Positions 18,516 through 28,600 of a DNA stretch of 64,000 nt are shown here, piece after piece; the first letter of the stretch is position 1, and each line of letters begins with the position of its first letter. Source of the DNA: an uncultured Cellulophaga sp. (GTDB taxonomy: Bacteria > Bacteroidota > Bacteroidia > Flavobacteriales > Flavobacteriaceae); the NCBI GenBank assembly GCA_947496695.1, contig CANMEI010000003.1:386078-450077 (forward strand), given 5' to 3'. The notes below the pieces were generated by a model. The model had not been told where the DNA came from and did no database searches. It was given only the letters and a program-made list of their open reading frames with translations. The position numbers were made by a program, and so were the translations under genes.

Positions 18516-20345
18516 TTAGTGTTGTAATTCCTCTTCATTTTCTTGAAGTGGGATATGTTGTGGAACATAATCTTGATCTCCCAATATATATTCACCATCT
18601 TCTCTAGTTTTACTATAATCGTAAGCCCAACGGTGAACTTCAGGAATTTCACCAGGCCAGTTACCGTGAATAGCCTCTAATGGAGTTGTCCATTCTAACG
18701 TAGTAGCTTTCCAAGGATTTAAAGGTCCTTTTTTTCCATAGAAAATACTATGAACAAAATTATATATAAATACTAGTTGAATAAATGCGGTAATAATTGC
18801 AAACACAGTGATTAATATTTGAACATCAGTTAAATCATCAAACATTGGAAATGCAGTATTTTGATAATATCTTCTTGGTACACCAGCCATACCAACAAAG
18901 TGCATTGGGAAGAATATACCGTATGAACCAACAGCTGTAACCCAGAAGTGTATGTATCCTAAATTTTTATTCATTAACCTACCATGGAACATTTTAGGGA
19001 ACCAGTGGTAAACACCAGCAAACAAACCATATAATGCAGATATACCCATTACCAAGTGGAAGTGAGCAATAACAAAATAAGTATCATGAACGTTAATATC
19101 TAATGTACTATCACCTAAAATAATACCAGTTAAACCACCAGAAATAAAGGTAGAAACCATACCAATAGAAAATAACATTCCAGGGTTTAATTGTAAGTTA
19201 CCTTTCCATAAAGTAGTAATCCAGTTAAAGGATTTTACAGCAGAAGGAATTGCAATCAATAATGTTGTAAATGTAAATACAGATCCTAAGAAAGGATTCA
19301 TTCCTGAAATAAACATATGGTGACCCCAAACAATTGTAGAAAGGAAAGCAATTGCTATAATAGAAGCTATCATTGCTCTGTAACCAAAAATTGGTTTACG
19401 AGAATTAACAGCCATAACTTCAGAAACAATACCCATTGCCGGTAATATTACAATATATACTTCAGGGTGCCCTAAGAACCAAAATAGGTGTTCATACAAA
19501 ACAGGTGATCCACCTTGGTAATGTAATACTTCACCTTGAATAAATATATCTGACAGGAAGAACGAAGTACCAAAACTTCTATCCATAATCAGTAATAATG
19601 CTGCAGATAGTAATACAGGAAAAGAAATAACACCGATAATAGCCGTTACAAAAAATGCCCAAATACTTAAAGGCATTCTTGTCATAGACATACCTTTTGT
19701 TCTAAGATTTAAAACTGTAACTATATAATTTAATGATCCTGTTAATTGAGATGCAATAAAAATAGCCATAGAAACTAACCATAAAGTCATTCCTAAACCT
19801 GATCCAGGTTGTGCCATTGGCAAAGCACTTAATGGAGGGTAAACCGTCCAACCAGCAGCTGCAGGGCCAGCCTCTATAAATAGGGAACATATCATTACAA
19901 TACTAGATATAAAAAATAACCAATATGAAATCATGTTTAAAAAACCTGATGCCATATCACGTGCACCAATTTGCAAAGGAATAAGTAAATTACTAAATGT
20001 ACCACTCAAACCAGCTGTAAGTACAAAAAATACCATTATAGTACCATGAATAGTTACTAATGCTAAATAAATATCAGCATCCATAACACCATCAGGGGCC
20101 CATTTACCAAGTAAAGCTTCAAAAATAGGAAATGATTCTCCTGGCCAAGCTAATTGCGTCCTAAATAAAATAGACATAGCAATACCTATTACTCCCATAA
20201 TCAAACCAGTAATTAAATACTGTTTTGATATCATTTTATGATCTTGGCTAAAAATATATTTAGTTACAAAAGTCTCCTTATGATGATGCCCATGGTCGTC
20301 ATGTGCATTATCATCTAAGTTTGCATGTGCTGTAGCTGCTGACAT
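18516..20345 (-). CDS. ctaD: Cytochrome c oxidase subunit I
   Basis: A 609-residue heme-copper oxidase catalytic subunit with about 12 or more membrane helices. Ligands seen: the heme a histidine in TIHGTIMVFF, the CuB histidine and cross-linked tyrosine in WFLGHPEVYIVILP, the CuB His pair in VWGHHMFISGMNP, and the heme a3/a histidines in HDTYFVIAHFHLVMG. The presence of the YIV-type helix VI makes it A-family-like. The N-terminus is histidine-rich (HDDHGHHHKE). It is last in the act-cox operon, 41 bp after subunit II, and receives electrons from alternative complex III through c-type hemes. No subunit III gene is in this window. Confidence 0.97.
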   Translation of the reverse strand: MSAATAHANLDDNAHDDHGHHHKETFVTKYIFSQDHKMISKQYLITGLIMGVIGIAMSILFRTQLAWPGESFPIFEALLGKWAPDGVMDADIYLALVTIHGTIMVFFVLTAGLSGTFSNLLIPLQIGARDMASGFLNMISYWLFFISSIVMICSLFIEAGPAAAGWTVYPPLSALPMAQPGSGLGMTLWLVSMAIFIASQLTGSLNYIVTVLNLRTKGMSMTRMPLSIWAFFVTAIIGVISFPVLLSAALLLIMDRSFGTSFFLSDIFIQGEVLHYQGGSPVLYEHLFWFLGHPEVYIVILPAMGIVSEVMAVNSRKPIFGYRAMIASIIAIAFLSTIVWGHHMFISGMNPFLGSVFTFTTLLIAIPSAVKSFNWITTLWKGNLQLNPGMLFSIGMVSTFISGGLTGIILGDSTLDINVHDTYFVIAHFHLVMGISALYGLFAGVYHWFPKMFHGRLMNKNLGYIHFWVTAVGSYGIFFPMHFVGMAGVPRRYYQNTAFPMFDDLTDVQILITVFAIITAFIQLVFIYNFVHSIFYGKKGPLNPWKATTLEWTTPLEAIHGNWPGEIPEVHRWAYDYSKTREDGEYILGDQDYVPQHIPLQENEEELQH

Positions 20346-20386
20346 ATTCGAAATCTATATTTTTTAATTATTATGTTTGTTAAGTT

Positions 20387-21445
20387 CTATTGAGCTGAAG
20401 CCATTGATACACCAAACGTTTTTTGTTCAGCAATCCATTTATTATACTCCTCTTCAGTTTCAACAATAATTTTCATTTGCATATTATAATGTGACTTACC
20501 ACAAATCTTATTACATAATAAGATATAATCAAATTGCCATGAATCAGAATTATCTTCACCATTTAAAGCTCTTTCTGCTCTAATAGCATTAATTCTTTTT
20601 TCTTTATCAATGATATCAGGATTCTGACGCATTTCTTCAGTTGTATATATTGGAGTATACGAAAATTCGGTAATCATACCAGGAACACAATTCATTTGTG
20701 CTCTAAAGTGTGGCATGTAGGCTGAATGTAGTACATCTTGAGAACGCATTTTAAAATTAACTTTTCTACCAACAGGAAGATGTAATTCTTTAACAATGAT
20801 ATCATCTGAAGCATTAGGATCAGATTCGTCTAAACCAAGAACATTTGCTCTATTAATATCAATCATTCGAACATTTGCATCGCCCAATACATTATCAGCA
20901 CCACTATATCTAGCAGTCCAGTTAAACTGTTGCGCATATAATTCAACAACAATAGGATCATCTTCATCATTAACATCCATAATATTAGTCCAAGTATAAA
21001 GACCCCAAAGAATCAAACCAGCTAAGACAATAACAGGAATAATAGTCCAAATAAATTCTAACCTATCGTTATCAGCAAAGAAAAGTGCTTTTTTACCTTT
21101 TTCACCTCTATATTTAAATCCAAAATAGAATAATAAAAACTGAGTTAGAGTTTGAACAATAAATATGATAACGAATGACCAAAGCATTAAACTATCATAT
21201 TCTGCTCCATGCTCAGAAGCAGCTTCAGGAAGTAATACTTTAGAATATTTCCAAAAACTAAATATTGTTATGCCATAAATAAAGATTAAAAAACCAAATA
21301 ATAAATATCCATTGGTATTGTTATCCTTATCATTAGCGATTTGCGAATTCTCTACTTTAATTTGAGATAATTCGAAAATTTTGGTCATTTGCCAAATAGC
21401 AATTGCCACTAAAACTAAAACAGCTATAATTAAAAATGCAGACAT
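20387..21445 (-). CDS. ctaC: Cytochrome c oxidase subunit II
   Basis: A 352-residue membrane-anchored CuA subunit. The periplasmic cupredoxin domain has the W-x-W-type docking strand QQFNWTARYSG, a conserved HSAYMPHFRAQMNCVPGM region and the CuA motif CNKICGKSHYNM (cysteines four apart, then His and Met). The N-terminus has about four hydrophobic segments (near 2-20, 46-68, 86-108 and 130-155), two more than the classical two-helix form. No heme c motif is present, so it is an aa3-type and not caa3-type subunit. It lies 27 bp after actF and 41 bp before subunit I. Confidence 0.95.
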   Translation of the reverse strand: MSAFLIIAVLVLVAIAIWQMTKIFELSQIKVENSQIANDKDNNTNGYLLFGFLIFIYGITIFSFWKYSKVLLPEAASEHGAEYDSLMLWSFVIIFIVQTLTQFLLFYFGFKYRGEKGKKALFFADNDRLEFIWTIIPVIVLAGLILWGLYTWTNIMDVNDEDDPIVVELYAQQFNWTARYSGADNVLGDANVRMIDINRANVLGLDESDPNASDDIIVKELHLPVGRKVNFKMRSQDVLHSAYMPHFRAQMNCVPGMITEFSYTPIYTTEEMRQNPDIIDKEKRINAIRAERALNGEDNSDSWQFDYILLCNKICGKSHYNMQMKIIVETEEEYNKWIAEQKTFGVSMASAQ

Positions 21446-21472
21446 TGTATGATTTAATGTTATTTTTTTATA

Positions 21473-22807
21473 CTAGTAATGAAAATGTTTACTCTCTTCT
21501 ATAAAAGGATTACGCTTAGGTTGAAGCGGTGCCTTTGATAATGCTCTAAATATCCAGAATATAAATATCCCTGCAAAAAACAAAATTGAACCTATTTCAG
21601 GAAAACCAATAAACCATTGATCACCAACAGTTGATGGCATAATAGCATTAAATATATCTAAATAATGTCCTGCTAAAATAACAACTCCAGCCATTAACAC
21701 AAACCAATTAAGCCTTTTAAAGTCACTATTCATTAATATTAATACAGGAAATAAAAAGTTCATTACAATCATTCCAAAGAAAGGCAACTTAAAATCAGCA
21801 ATTCTAGTTATATAATAAGTAACTTCTTCAGGAATATTAGAATACCATATTAACATAAATTGAGAGAACCATAAATATGTCCAGAAAATACTAATACCAA
21901 ACATAAATTTAGCTAAATCATGAATATGACTGTTATTAACATCTTGTAAAAGACCTTTTGATTTAAGATAAATTGTAACCATTGCAATTACAGTAATACC
22001 AGACACAAACATACTTGCGAATATATACCAACCAAATAAAGTACTAAACCAATGCGGATCTACACTCATTATCCAATCCCAAGACATCATAGATTCCGTA
22101 ACTAAATAAAATACTAAAAAACCAGCTGATGCTCTAAAATTCTTTAAGAAATTACTATCATCATTAGCTTCATCTTGAGCTAAAGATAATCTTCTAGTAT
22201 ATTCTCTATAAAAAATCCAACCACCTAAGAAAATAGCTGCTCTGATTAAAAAGAAAGTTCCATTTAAAAAACCAGATTTACCTTGTAGCAATTCATCATG
22301 AGCAACAACTTCTGGATCCATCCAAACAAATAAATGATTAAAATGTGCTACAGAACAAGCTAATAAAATAAACATTATTATTCCTCCAGGCACTAAGTAT
22401 GAAGTAATACCTTCCATAACTCTAAAAAGTAATGGAGACCAGCCTGCTTGTGCTGCTCTTTGTATAGCATTAAAAGCTAAAACACCTAAAGCAATCATAA
22501 AGAAAAAGAAAGCTGCTACATAAACGGCAGCCCAAGGTCTATTCTGTAATTGATGTAATAAATGTTCATCATGAGAAGCATCGTGATGAGCCTCTTCAAC
22601 AGCTGCATGATGCGAACTCTCTTCACTATGATGCTCAGTTGCTTTCTCTGCATGCGCATTTACATGACTATCACCATGTGAAGCTACCATTGCTTTAGCT
22701 TCTTGAACAGTGCCTGGAGATGAAACGAAACCGATACCAATTCCTATAGCCCCAAGAACCATTAAAATAATCGATGCAATTTTTAATCTATTTGAAATAG
22801 TGTACAT
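21473..22807 (-). CDS. actF: Alternative complex III subunit ActF (quinol:cytochrome c oxidoreductase)
   Basis: A 444-residue polytopic membrane protein with about ten helices, one of the two NrfD-related membrane subunits of alternative complex III. Characteristic segments are LLFRVMEGITSYLVPGGI, SMMSWDWIMSVDPHWFSTLFGWY and YFASMFVSGITV-like helices, plus FWTYLWFSQFMLIWYSNIPEE. Between the first and second helices (about 40-87) is a strikingly histidine-rich loop (HHSEESSHHAAVEEAHHDASHDEHLLH). Subunits of this kind help form the quinol-handling core in the inner membrane. It lies 16 bp after actE. Confidence 0.92.
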   Translation of the reverse strand: MYTISNRLKIASIILMVLGAIGIGIGFVSSPGTVQEAKAMVASHGDSHVNAHAEKATEHHSEESSHHAAVEEAHHDASHDEHLLHQLQNRPWAAVYVAAFFFFMIALGVLAFNAIQRAAQAGWSPLLFRVMEGITSYLVPGGIIMFILLACSVAHFNHLFVWMDPEVVAHDELLQGKSGFLNGTFFLIRAAIFLGGWIFYREYTRRLSLAQDEANDDSNFLKNFRASAGFLVFYLVTESMMSWDWIMSVDPHWFSTLFGWYIFASMFVSGITVIAMVTIYLKSKGLLQDVNNSHIHDLAKFMFGISIFWTYLWFSQFMLIWYSNIPEEVTYYITRIADFKLPFFGMIVMNFLFPVLILMNSDFKRLNWFVLMAGVVILAGHYLDIFNAIMPSTVGDQWFIGFPEIGSILFFAGIFIFWIFRALSKAPLQPKRNPFIEESKHFHY

Positions 22808-22823
22808 ATCTAAAATCTATGTA

Positions 22824-23384
22824 TTATTTTATTAAATCTTGTTTTAACTTTACTACATACTCTGAAACTTGCCAGCGCTCTTTATCATTTAACTGATTAG
22901 CATAAGAACCCATAGAGTTTAATCCGTAGTATATTGTATGGTGTGTACTACCTACTGTAATATTTCTACCAGCATCAGAATAATTAGGAACACCTAATAT
23001 TTTTTCACGACTTACTAAAGTACCTTTACCATCACCTTTATTACCATGACAAATAGCACAATAAATAGTGTATAATTCAGCTCCAACAGCTAAGTTTTTT
23101 TCTGAATCTAAAGAATCTAATGGACTAATTTGAACTCTAGCTAATTCTTTATCTTCCATAGTGTTTGCAAACTTATAAGGAATGTGACCACGAGAAATAG
23201 TATTCTCAACAGGTAAACCTGCCTCAACGCCACTTGGCAAAAACTCAACCTTCTGATAGGTTTCATAACCTACAGATTTGTACATATTTGGCATATACTG
23301 GTAATTTCTATCATTCTTGTTAAAACAAGAAGAAAAAGTTACTAAAACCAAAACTATAGCTACAACTTTTATAAAACTCTTCAT
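22824..23384 (-). CDS. actE: Alternative complex III cytochrome c subunit ActE
   Basis: A 186-residue lipoprotein (lipobox TFSSC, Cys20) with one c-type heme motif CAICH (109-113) followed by GNKGDGKGTL. A downstream Met-containing loop near LNSMGSYANQL is likely the second axial ligand. The mono-heme lipoprotein passes electrons from the complex towards the terminal oxidase on the periplasmic side. It sits between actD and actF with gaps of 11 and 16 bp. Confidence 0.94.
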   Translation of the reverse strand: MKSFIKVVAIVLVLVTFSSCFNKNDRNYQYMPNMYKSVGYETYQKVEFLPSGVEAGLPVENTISRGHIPYKFANTMEDKELARVQISPLDSLDSEKNLAVGAELYTIYCAICHGNKGDGKGTLVSREKILGVPNYSDAGRNITVGSTHHTIYYGLNSMGSYANQLNDKERWQVSEYVVKLKQDLIK

Positions 23385-23395
23385 ATCTCTATTGA

Positions 23396-23917
23396 CTACT
23401 TTTCTGAAATATTGATTTCAACTGCACCAGTTTCCGACAATAATTTTCTTAATTCATCTTCGTTATCATGAATCTCAATTTCCATTAGAAAATGATCATC
23501 AGTTGTTCTTTTATCAGGATTTTCTGCTTCTTTAAAAGGCCATAATTTACTTCTCATATAAAAAGTAATCACCATTAAATGGGCTGCAAAAAATACTGTA
23601 AGCTCAAACATAATTGGAACAAAAGCAGGCAAGTTTTCTAAAAAACTAAAACTTGGTTTTCCACCAATATCCTGTGGCCAATCTTCAATCATAATAAAAT
23701 TCATCATTGTGATTGCAACAGTTAAACCAACACAACCATATAAAAATGATGTAATTGCTAATCTTGTAGTTGCTAAGCCCATTGCTTTATCTAGTCCGTG
23801 AACAGGAAAAGGGCAATATACTTCTTCTATATGATGTTTAGCTTCTTTAACTTTTTTTACAGCGTGCATTAACACATCATCATCTGTATAAAGCGCATGT
23901 ATAACTTTAGATGCCAT
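23396..23917 (-). CDS. actD: Alternative complex III membrane subunit ActD (DUF3341)
   Basis: A 173-residue protein with a cytoplasmic N-terminal domain (VIHALYTDDDVLMHAVKKVKEA, VYCPFPVHGLD) and two membrane helices (about 55-78 and 96-118). The FPVHGLD motif and two-helix hairpin are typical of DUF3341/ActD. It stands 4 bp after actC, so translation may be coupled. It has no cofactor motif and is a structural subunit of the complex. Confidence 0.93.
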   Translation of the reverse strand: MASKVIHALYTDDDVLMHAVKKVKEAKHHIEEVYCPFPVHGLDKAMGLATTRLAITSFLYGCVGLTVAITMMNFIMIEDWPQDIGGKPSFSFLENLPAFVPIMFELTVFFAAHLMVITFYMRSKLWPFKEAENPDKRTTDDHFLMEIEIHDNEDELRKLLSETGAVEINISEK

Positions 23918-23921
23918 ATAT

Positions 23922-25631
23922 CTACTTATTGTTATTTAAAATCTTAGCTTGACCTGCCCAATCATCTCTTTGTGCTCTTCCAGGGAAAGAACCCGTAATA
24001 GAATCTAACAAATCATATTCTTTTTCTGTCATTTTACTAACCTGAGAAAACTTAAATATACCTATCTGATTTAAAGTTTTTTCCATTTGAGGCCCAATAC
24101 CCTTTACTTCTTTTAAGTCATCAGGCGTATCATTTAAAGCATCAAATGAACCTAATGAATTCAATAAAGTAGAAACTTGCTCAGTGCTCGATTCAACTTT
24201 TACTTCATCACTAACAGGAACAGTTTGCTTAATCTCATACAAAGGTTTACCAGCATCTCTTAATAGTTTATATTTTTCACCAGAAGATTTCATAATAGAT
24301 TTAACTTCTGCCTGAGCAATTACAGGGAATGTTCTAGAATATAATAAGAAAAGTACAAAGAAGAATCCTATTGTTCCTATAAATATTCCAATATCAACAA
24401 AAGTTGGTGAAAACATTGTCCAGGAAGATGGTAGATAATCACGATGTAAAGATGTTACAATAATTACAAAACGCTCAAACCACATCCCGATATTTACAAC
24501 AATAGAAATAAAGAAAGAGAATAATATGCTTGTACGTAATTTTTTAGACCACATAAACTGTGGAGAGAATACATTACAAGTCATCATTGACCAATATGCC
24601 CAAGCATAAGGACCTGTTGCTCTATTTAAGAATGCATATTGCTCATATTCAACACCAGAATACCAAGCCATAAACAACTCTGTAATATAAGCACATCCAA
24701 CAATAGAACCCGTTAACATAATTACAATGTTCATTAACTCTATATGTTGTAATGTAATATAGTCTTCCATATTACATACTTTTCTCATAATAATAAGAAG
24801 TGTATTCACCATTGCAAATCCAGAAAAGATAGCCCCAGCAACGAAATAAGGAGGAAATATTGTTGTATGCCATCCTGGTATTACTGATGTAGCAAAATCA
24901 AAAGATACAATTGTATGTACAGAAAGTACAAGAGGTGTAGCTAAACCCGCTAAGACCAAAGATACTTCTTCAAAACGTTGCCAATCTTTTGCTCTACCAG
25001 ACCAACCAAAACTAACTAAACTATAAATTTTCTTCTGAAAAGGACGAACAGCTCTATCACGAATCATTGCAAAATCAGGTAATAAGCCAGTCCACCAAAA
25101 TACTAATGAAACAGAAAGATAAGTTGATATTGCAAATACATCCCAGAGAAGTGGTGAATTAAAGTTCACCCATAAAGAACCAAATTGATTAGGAATAGGC
25201 AATACCCAGTATGCTAACCAAGGACGCCCCATATGTATCACAGGAAACAAACCTGCCTGAACTACTGAGAAAATCGTCATAGCTTCTGCAGAACGGTTAA
25301 TAGCCATTCTCCATTTTTGACGAAAAAGTAAAAGTACTGCCGAAATAAGTGTTCCTGCATGTCCAATACCAACCCACCAAACAAAGTTAGTAATATCCCA
25401 AGCCCAACCGACTGTTTTATTTAATCCCCATGTACCGATACCTGTTGAAACAGTGTAAACAATACAACCTATTCCCCAAAGGAATGCAACCAATGCAATT
25501 GAAAAAACAATCCACCATTGTTTATTAGCCTTACCTTCTATAGGAGCAGCAATATCCACTGAAATATCATGGTAGCTTTTATCTCCAAGTACAAGTGGTT
25601 TTCTAATAGGTGCTTCGTAATGCGACGCCAT
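23922..25631 (-). CDS. actC: Alternative complex III NrfD-like subunit ActC with C-terminal helix-hairpin-helix tail
   Basis: The main part (about 1-440) is a polytopic NrfD/PsrC-like quinol-binding membrane subunit with roughly ten helices (WVGIGHAGTLISAVLLL, FPVIHMGRPWLAYWVLP, GWHTTIFPPYFVAGAIFSGFA are family landmarks). It pairs with ActF and the iron-sulfur subunit ActB. The last 130 residues are an unusual extension: a linker rich in Ser/Glu, then DDLKEVKGIGPQMEKTLNQI (504-523) with KGIGP as a helix-hairpin-helix motif, ending RAQRDDWAGQAKIL. Similar tails occur on Nuo and other iron-sulfur proteins. The tail should face the cytoplasm. It sits 43 bp after actB and 4 bp before actD. Older annotations as polysulfide reductase are not supported by this context. 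Confidence 0.94.
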   Translation of the reverse strand: MASHYEAPIRKPLVLGDKSYHDISVDIAAPIEGKANKQWWIVFSIALVAFLWGIGCIVYTVSTGIGTWGLNKTVGWAWDITNFVWWVGIGHAGTLISAVLLLFRQKWRMAINRSAEAMTIFSVVQAGLFPVIHMGRPWLAYWVLPIPNQFGSLWVNFNSPLLWDVFAISTYLSVSLVFWWTGLLPDFAMIRDRAVRPFQKKIYSLVSFGWSGRAKDWQRFEEVSLVLAGLATPLVLSVHTIVSFDFATSVIPGWHTTIFPPYFVAGAIFSGFAMVNTLLIIMRKVCNMEDYITLQHIELMNIVIMLTGSIVGCAYITELFMAWYSGVEYEQYAFLNRATGPYAWAYWSMMTCNVFSPQFMWSKKLRTSILFSFFISIVVNIGMWFERFVIIVTSLHRDYLPSSWTMFSPTFVDIGIFIGTIGFFFVLFLLYSRTFPVIAQAEVKSIMKSSGEKYKLLRDAGKPLYEIKQTVPVSDEVKVESSTEQVSTLLNSLGSFDALNDTPDDLKEVKGIGPQMEKTLNQIGIFKFSQVSKMTEKEYDLLDSITGSFPGRAQRDDWAGQAKILNNNK

Positions 25632-25674
25632 ATTTTATATTAAGTTATGTTGTTCTTCTTCTTTAATAAACAAA

Positions 25675-28600
25675 TTATACTTCTTCAGTATTTCTCACTT
25701 TTACATGATAAAACACATTAGGTTTTGTACCAACATGCTCTAAAAGATGATACATACGATCACTTTCTTTAAGCTCTGCCACTTTACTATGTTTATCATT
25801 TATATCTCCAAAAATCATTGCACCACTACTACAAGCCGCAGAACAAGCAGTTTGGAACTCACCATCTTTAATTACTCTACCATCTCGTTTAGCATCAAGA
25901 ATAGTTTTCTGTGTCATTTGCATACACATAGAACACTTCTCCATAACACCTCTTGAACGAACAGTAACATCAGGATTGATAACCATTTTACCCAAATCAT
26001 TATTCATGTGATAATCAAACTCATCATTGTTATTATACAAGAACCAGTTAAATCTACGCACTTTATAAGGACAGTTATTTGCACAATATCTTGTACCCAC
26101 ACATCTATTATACGCCATATGGTTTTGCCCCTGACGACCATGCGATGTTGCCGCAACAGGACAAACTGTTTCACAAGGAGCATGATTACAATGCTGACAC
26201 ATTACAGGTTGAAAAGCAACTTGAGGATTAGAAGCCGGATGCTCTAATTCACCAAATCCACCTAAAGACCCTTTATCACCAGTTAAACCATCAAACTCAT
26301 CCTTCTTAATATTATCACCCTCAAAGGTATCCTCTGAAGAATAATATCTATCAATACGCAACCAGTGCATATCTCTTGATTTTCTAACTTCATCTTTACC
26401 AACTACCGGAACATTATTTTCAGCATGACAAGCTATAACACAAGCCCCACAACCAGTACAGGCATTCAAATCTATTGAAAGATTAAAATGATGACCAATA
26501 GAACGATCAAAGCTATCCCATAAATCTACAGATGTAGCAGCAACCTCTTGATGATCTAAAGAAACTACAGGTTGAACATTCCAATCCTTAGCATCTTTAG
26601 TATTAAATATTTCAAGGGTAGTCTCCTTAATTATATCACCCCTACCCATTAAAGTTTTATGCAACTGAACACAAGCAAACTCATGGTTTCCTTCAGATTT
26701 TTCAATAGATACAGATTGAACATTAGAGAAATTTTGATACAAAGGATATGCATTTACACCCGTTTGCATTTCAGACTTCATCCCAACTTTCTTTCCATAA
26801 CCAAACGAAAGACCTATAGAACCAACCGCCTGCCCTGGTTGAATAATCACAGGAACTTTATCCACAGAAACACCATCTACAGTAATCTTAGCATAACTAC
26901 CATCTAAACCACCATTTGCAACATTTTCATTCACAAAACCTAGCTTTTCAGCATCAGACTTAGATACAGTAACATAGTTATCCCAAGAAACTCTAGTTAT
27001 AGGATCAGGGAATTCTTGCAACCAAGGATTATTAGCCATTTGACCATCTCCCATTCCTGTCTTAGGATAAAGCACTAATTCCATTTCAGAATTAGAAGCA
27101 CTTGCCAAAGCTCGTAAAGAAGAAGCTAAAGGAACAGGACTCAAAGAAGCCTCCGAATCACCCTCAACAACTATTGGAGCAATAACATCATCAACAATAG
27201 TTTCTAATTTTGATTTAACATAAAAACCATCATGCAATGCTTGATCCCAATCACTTCCTCCTAAAATAGAAGAAGCCCAAGTTTCTTTTATAAAATCATA
27301 ATATGATTTATCACTTCCCATCCACTTCAACAATGAAGACTGGAATTGACGCGTATCAAACAATTCTTTTATTGTTGGCTGCGTCAACGCAAAGTGACCT
27401 TTTTTAATCTCAACATCACCCCAAGACTCTAAATAATGAGAAGACGCCGCAACATATTGCGAAACACTTGTAGTCTCATTCTCATTAGTAGAGAAATTAA
27501 CTGACAAACTAACATTTTTTAAACCTTCAACAAATTCATCTGAATTTGGTAAAGAATACACAGGATTAACACCGTCAATAAAAATAGCTCCAACTCTACC
27601 TGCCTTCATAGAATCAATTAAAGCATTTACAGCTTTAATATCACCCTGCCTAGTCAAGATAGGTTCATTTGAATTATACGAAACGCTACCTAACATCTCA
27701 TTTATAGCCAAAACAATAGCCTGAGCATTTTCATCATCTAAACCTGTCACAACAACAGCTTTAGATCCTGCTTTTTTAATTTTATCAACTGCTAAATCCA
27801 AAGCAGCTTTAACACCTTCAGAAAGCTCACCACCAACTGAAGAGTTACTTAATTTTGCATACAAATTAGCCAAAGCAACTTTTTGCTCACTAGGCTTTAA
27901 AGGAATTCGATTATCAGCATTTGCACCAGATAAAGACATATTAGACTCAAACTGAATATGCTTAGACATTTTACCATGCTGAGGAATACGCCCTTTTGAG
28001 TAACCAGCATCAAAGCCACCACCTTGCCAATCACCTAAGAAATCAGCACCAAAAGAAACAATAACTTCCGCCTTAGATAAATCATAATCAGCTAAAGCCC
28101 TAATTCCATATCTTTTCTCAAAAGCATTCAGAGCAGCTTCCTGAGAAATAGTATCATAAATCACATGATTCACATTAGAACCATACATATCTTTAAACTC
28201 CGAAATCAATCTTTTTGTAGACGGACTCGCATAAGTTTGAGTCAACAAAGCAATTTCTTTACCAGAACCCTTAAGAGAACCCAACTTCATCTTAACAGCT
28301 GCATCTAAATCACCCCAAGCAACAGCCTCTCCATTTAAAGTAGGACCTTGTAAACGAGTACTATCATAAAGATTTAAAACTGAAGCATTAACTCTAGCAT
28401 TAGCACTTCCATTAGTTTTAGAGTCCGTATTATTTAATATCGAAATTGGCCTACCCTCTCTAGTACGAACCAATACACTTGCAAAATCATAACCATTTGC
28501 AATTGTAGTTGCATAATAATTTGCAACACCAGGAATAATACTTTCCGGTTGCACAACATAAGGAATAGACTTTGTAACAGGTCCTTCACAAGCTGCTAAA

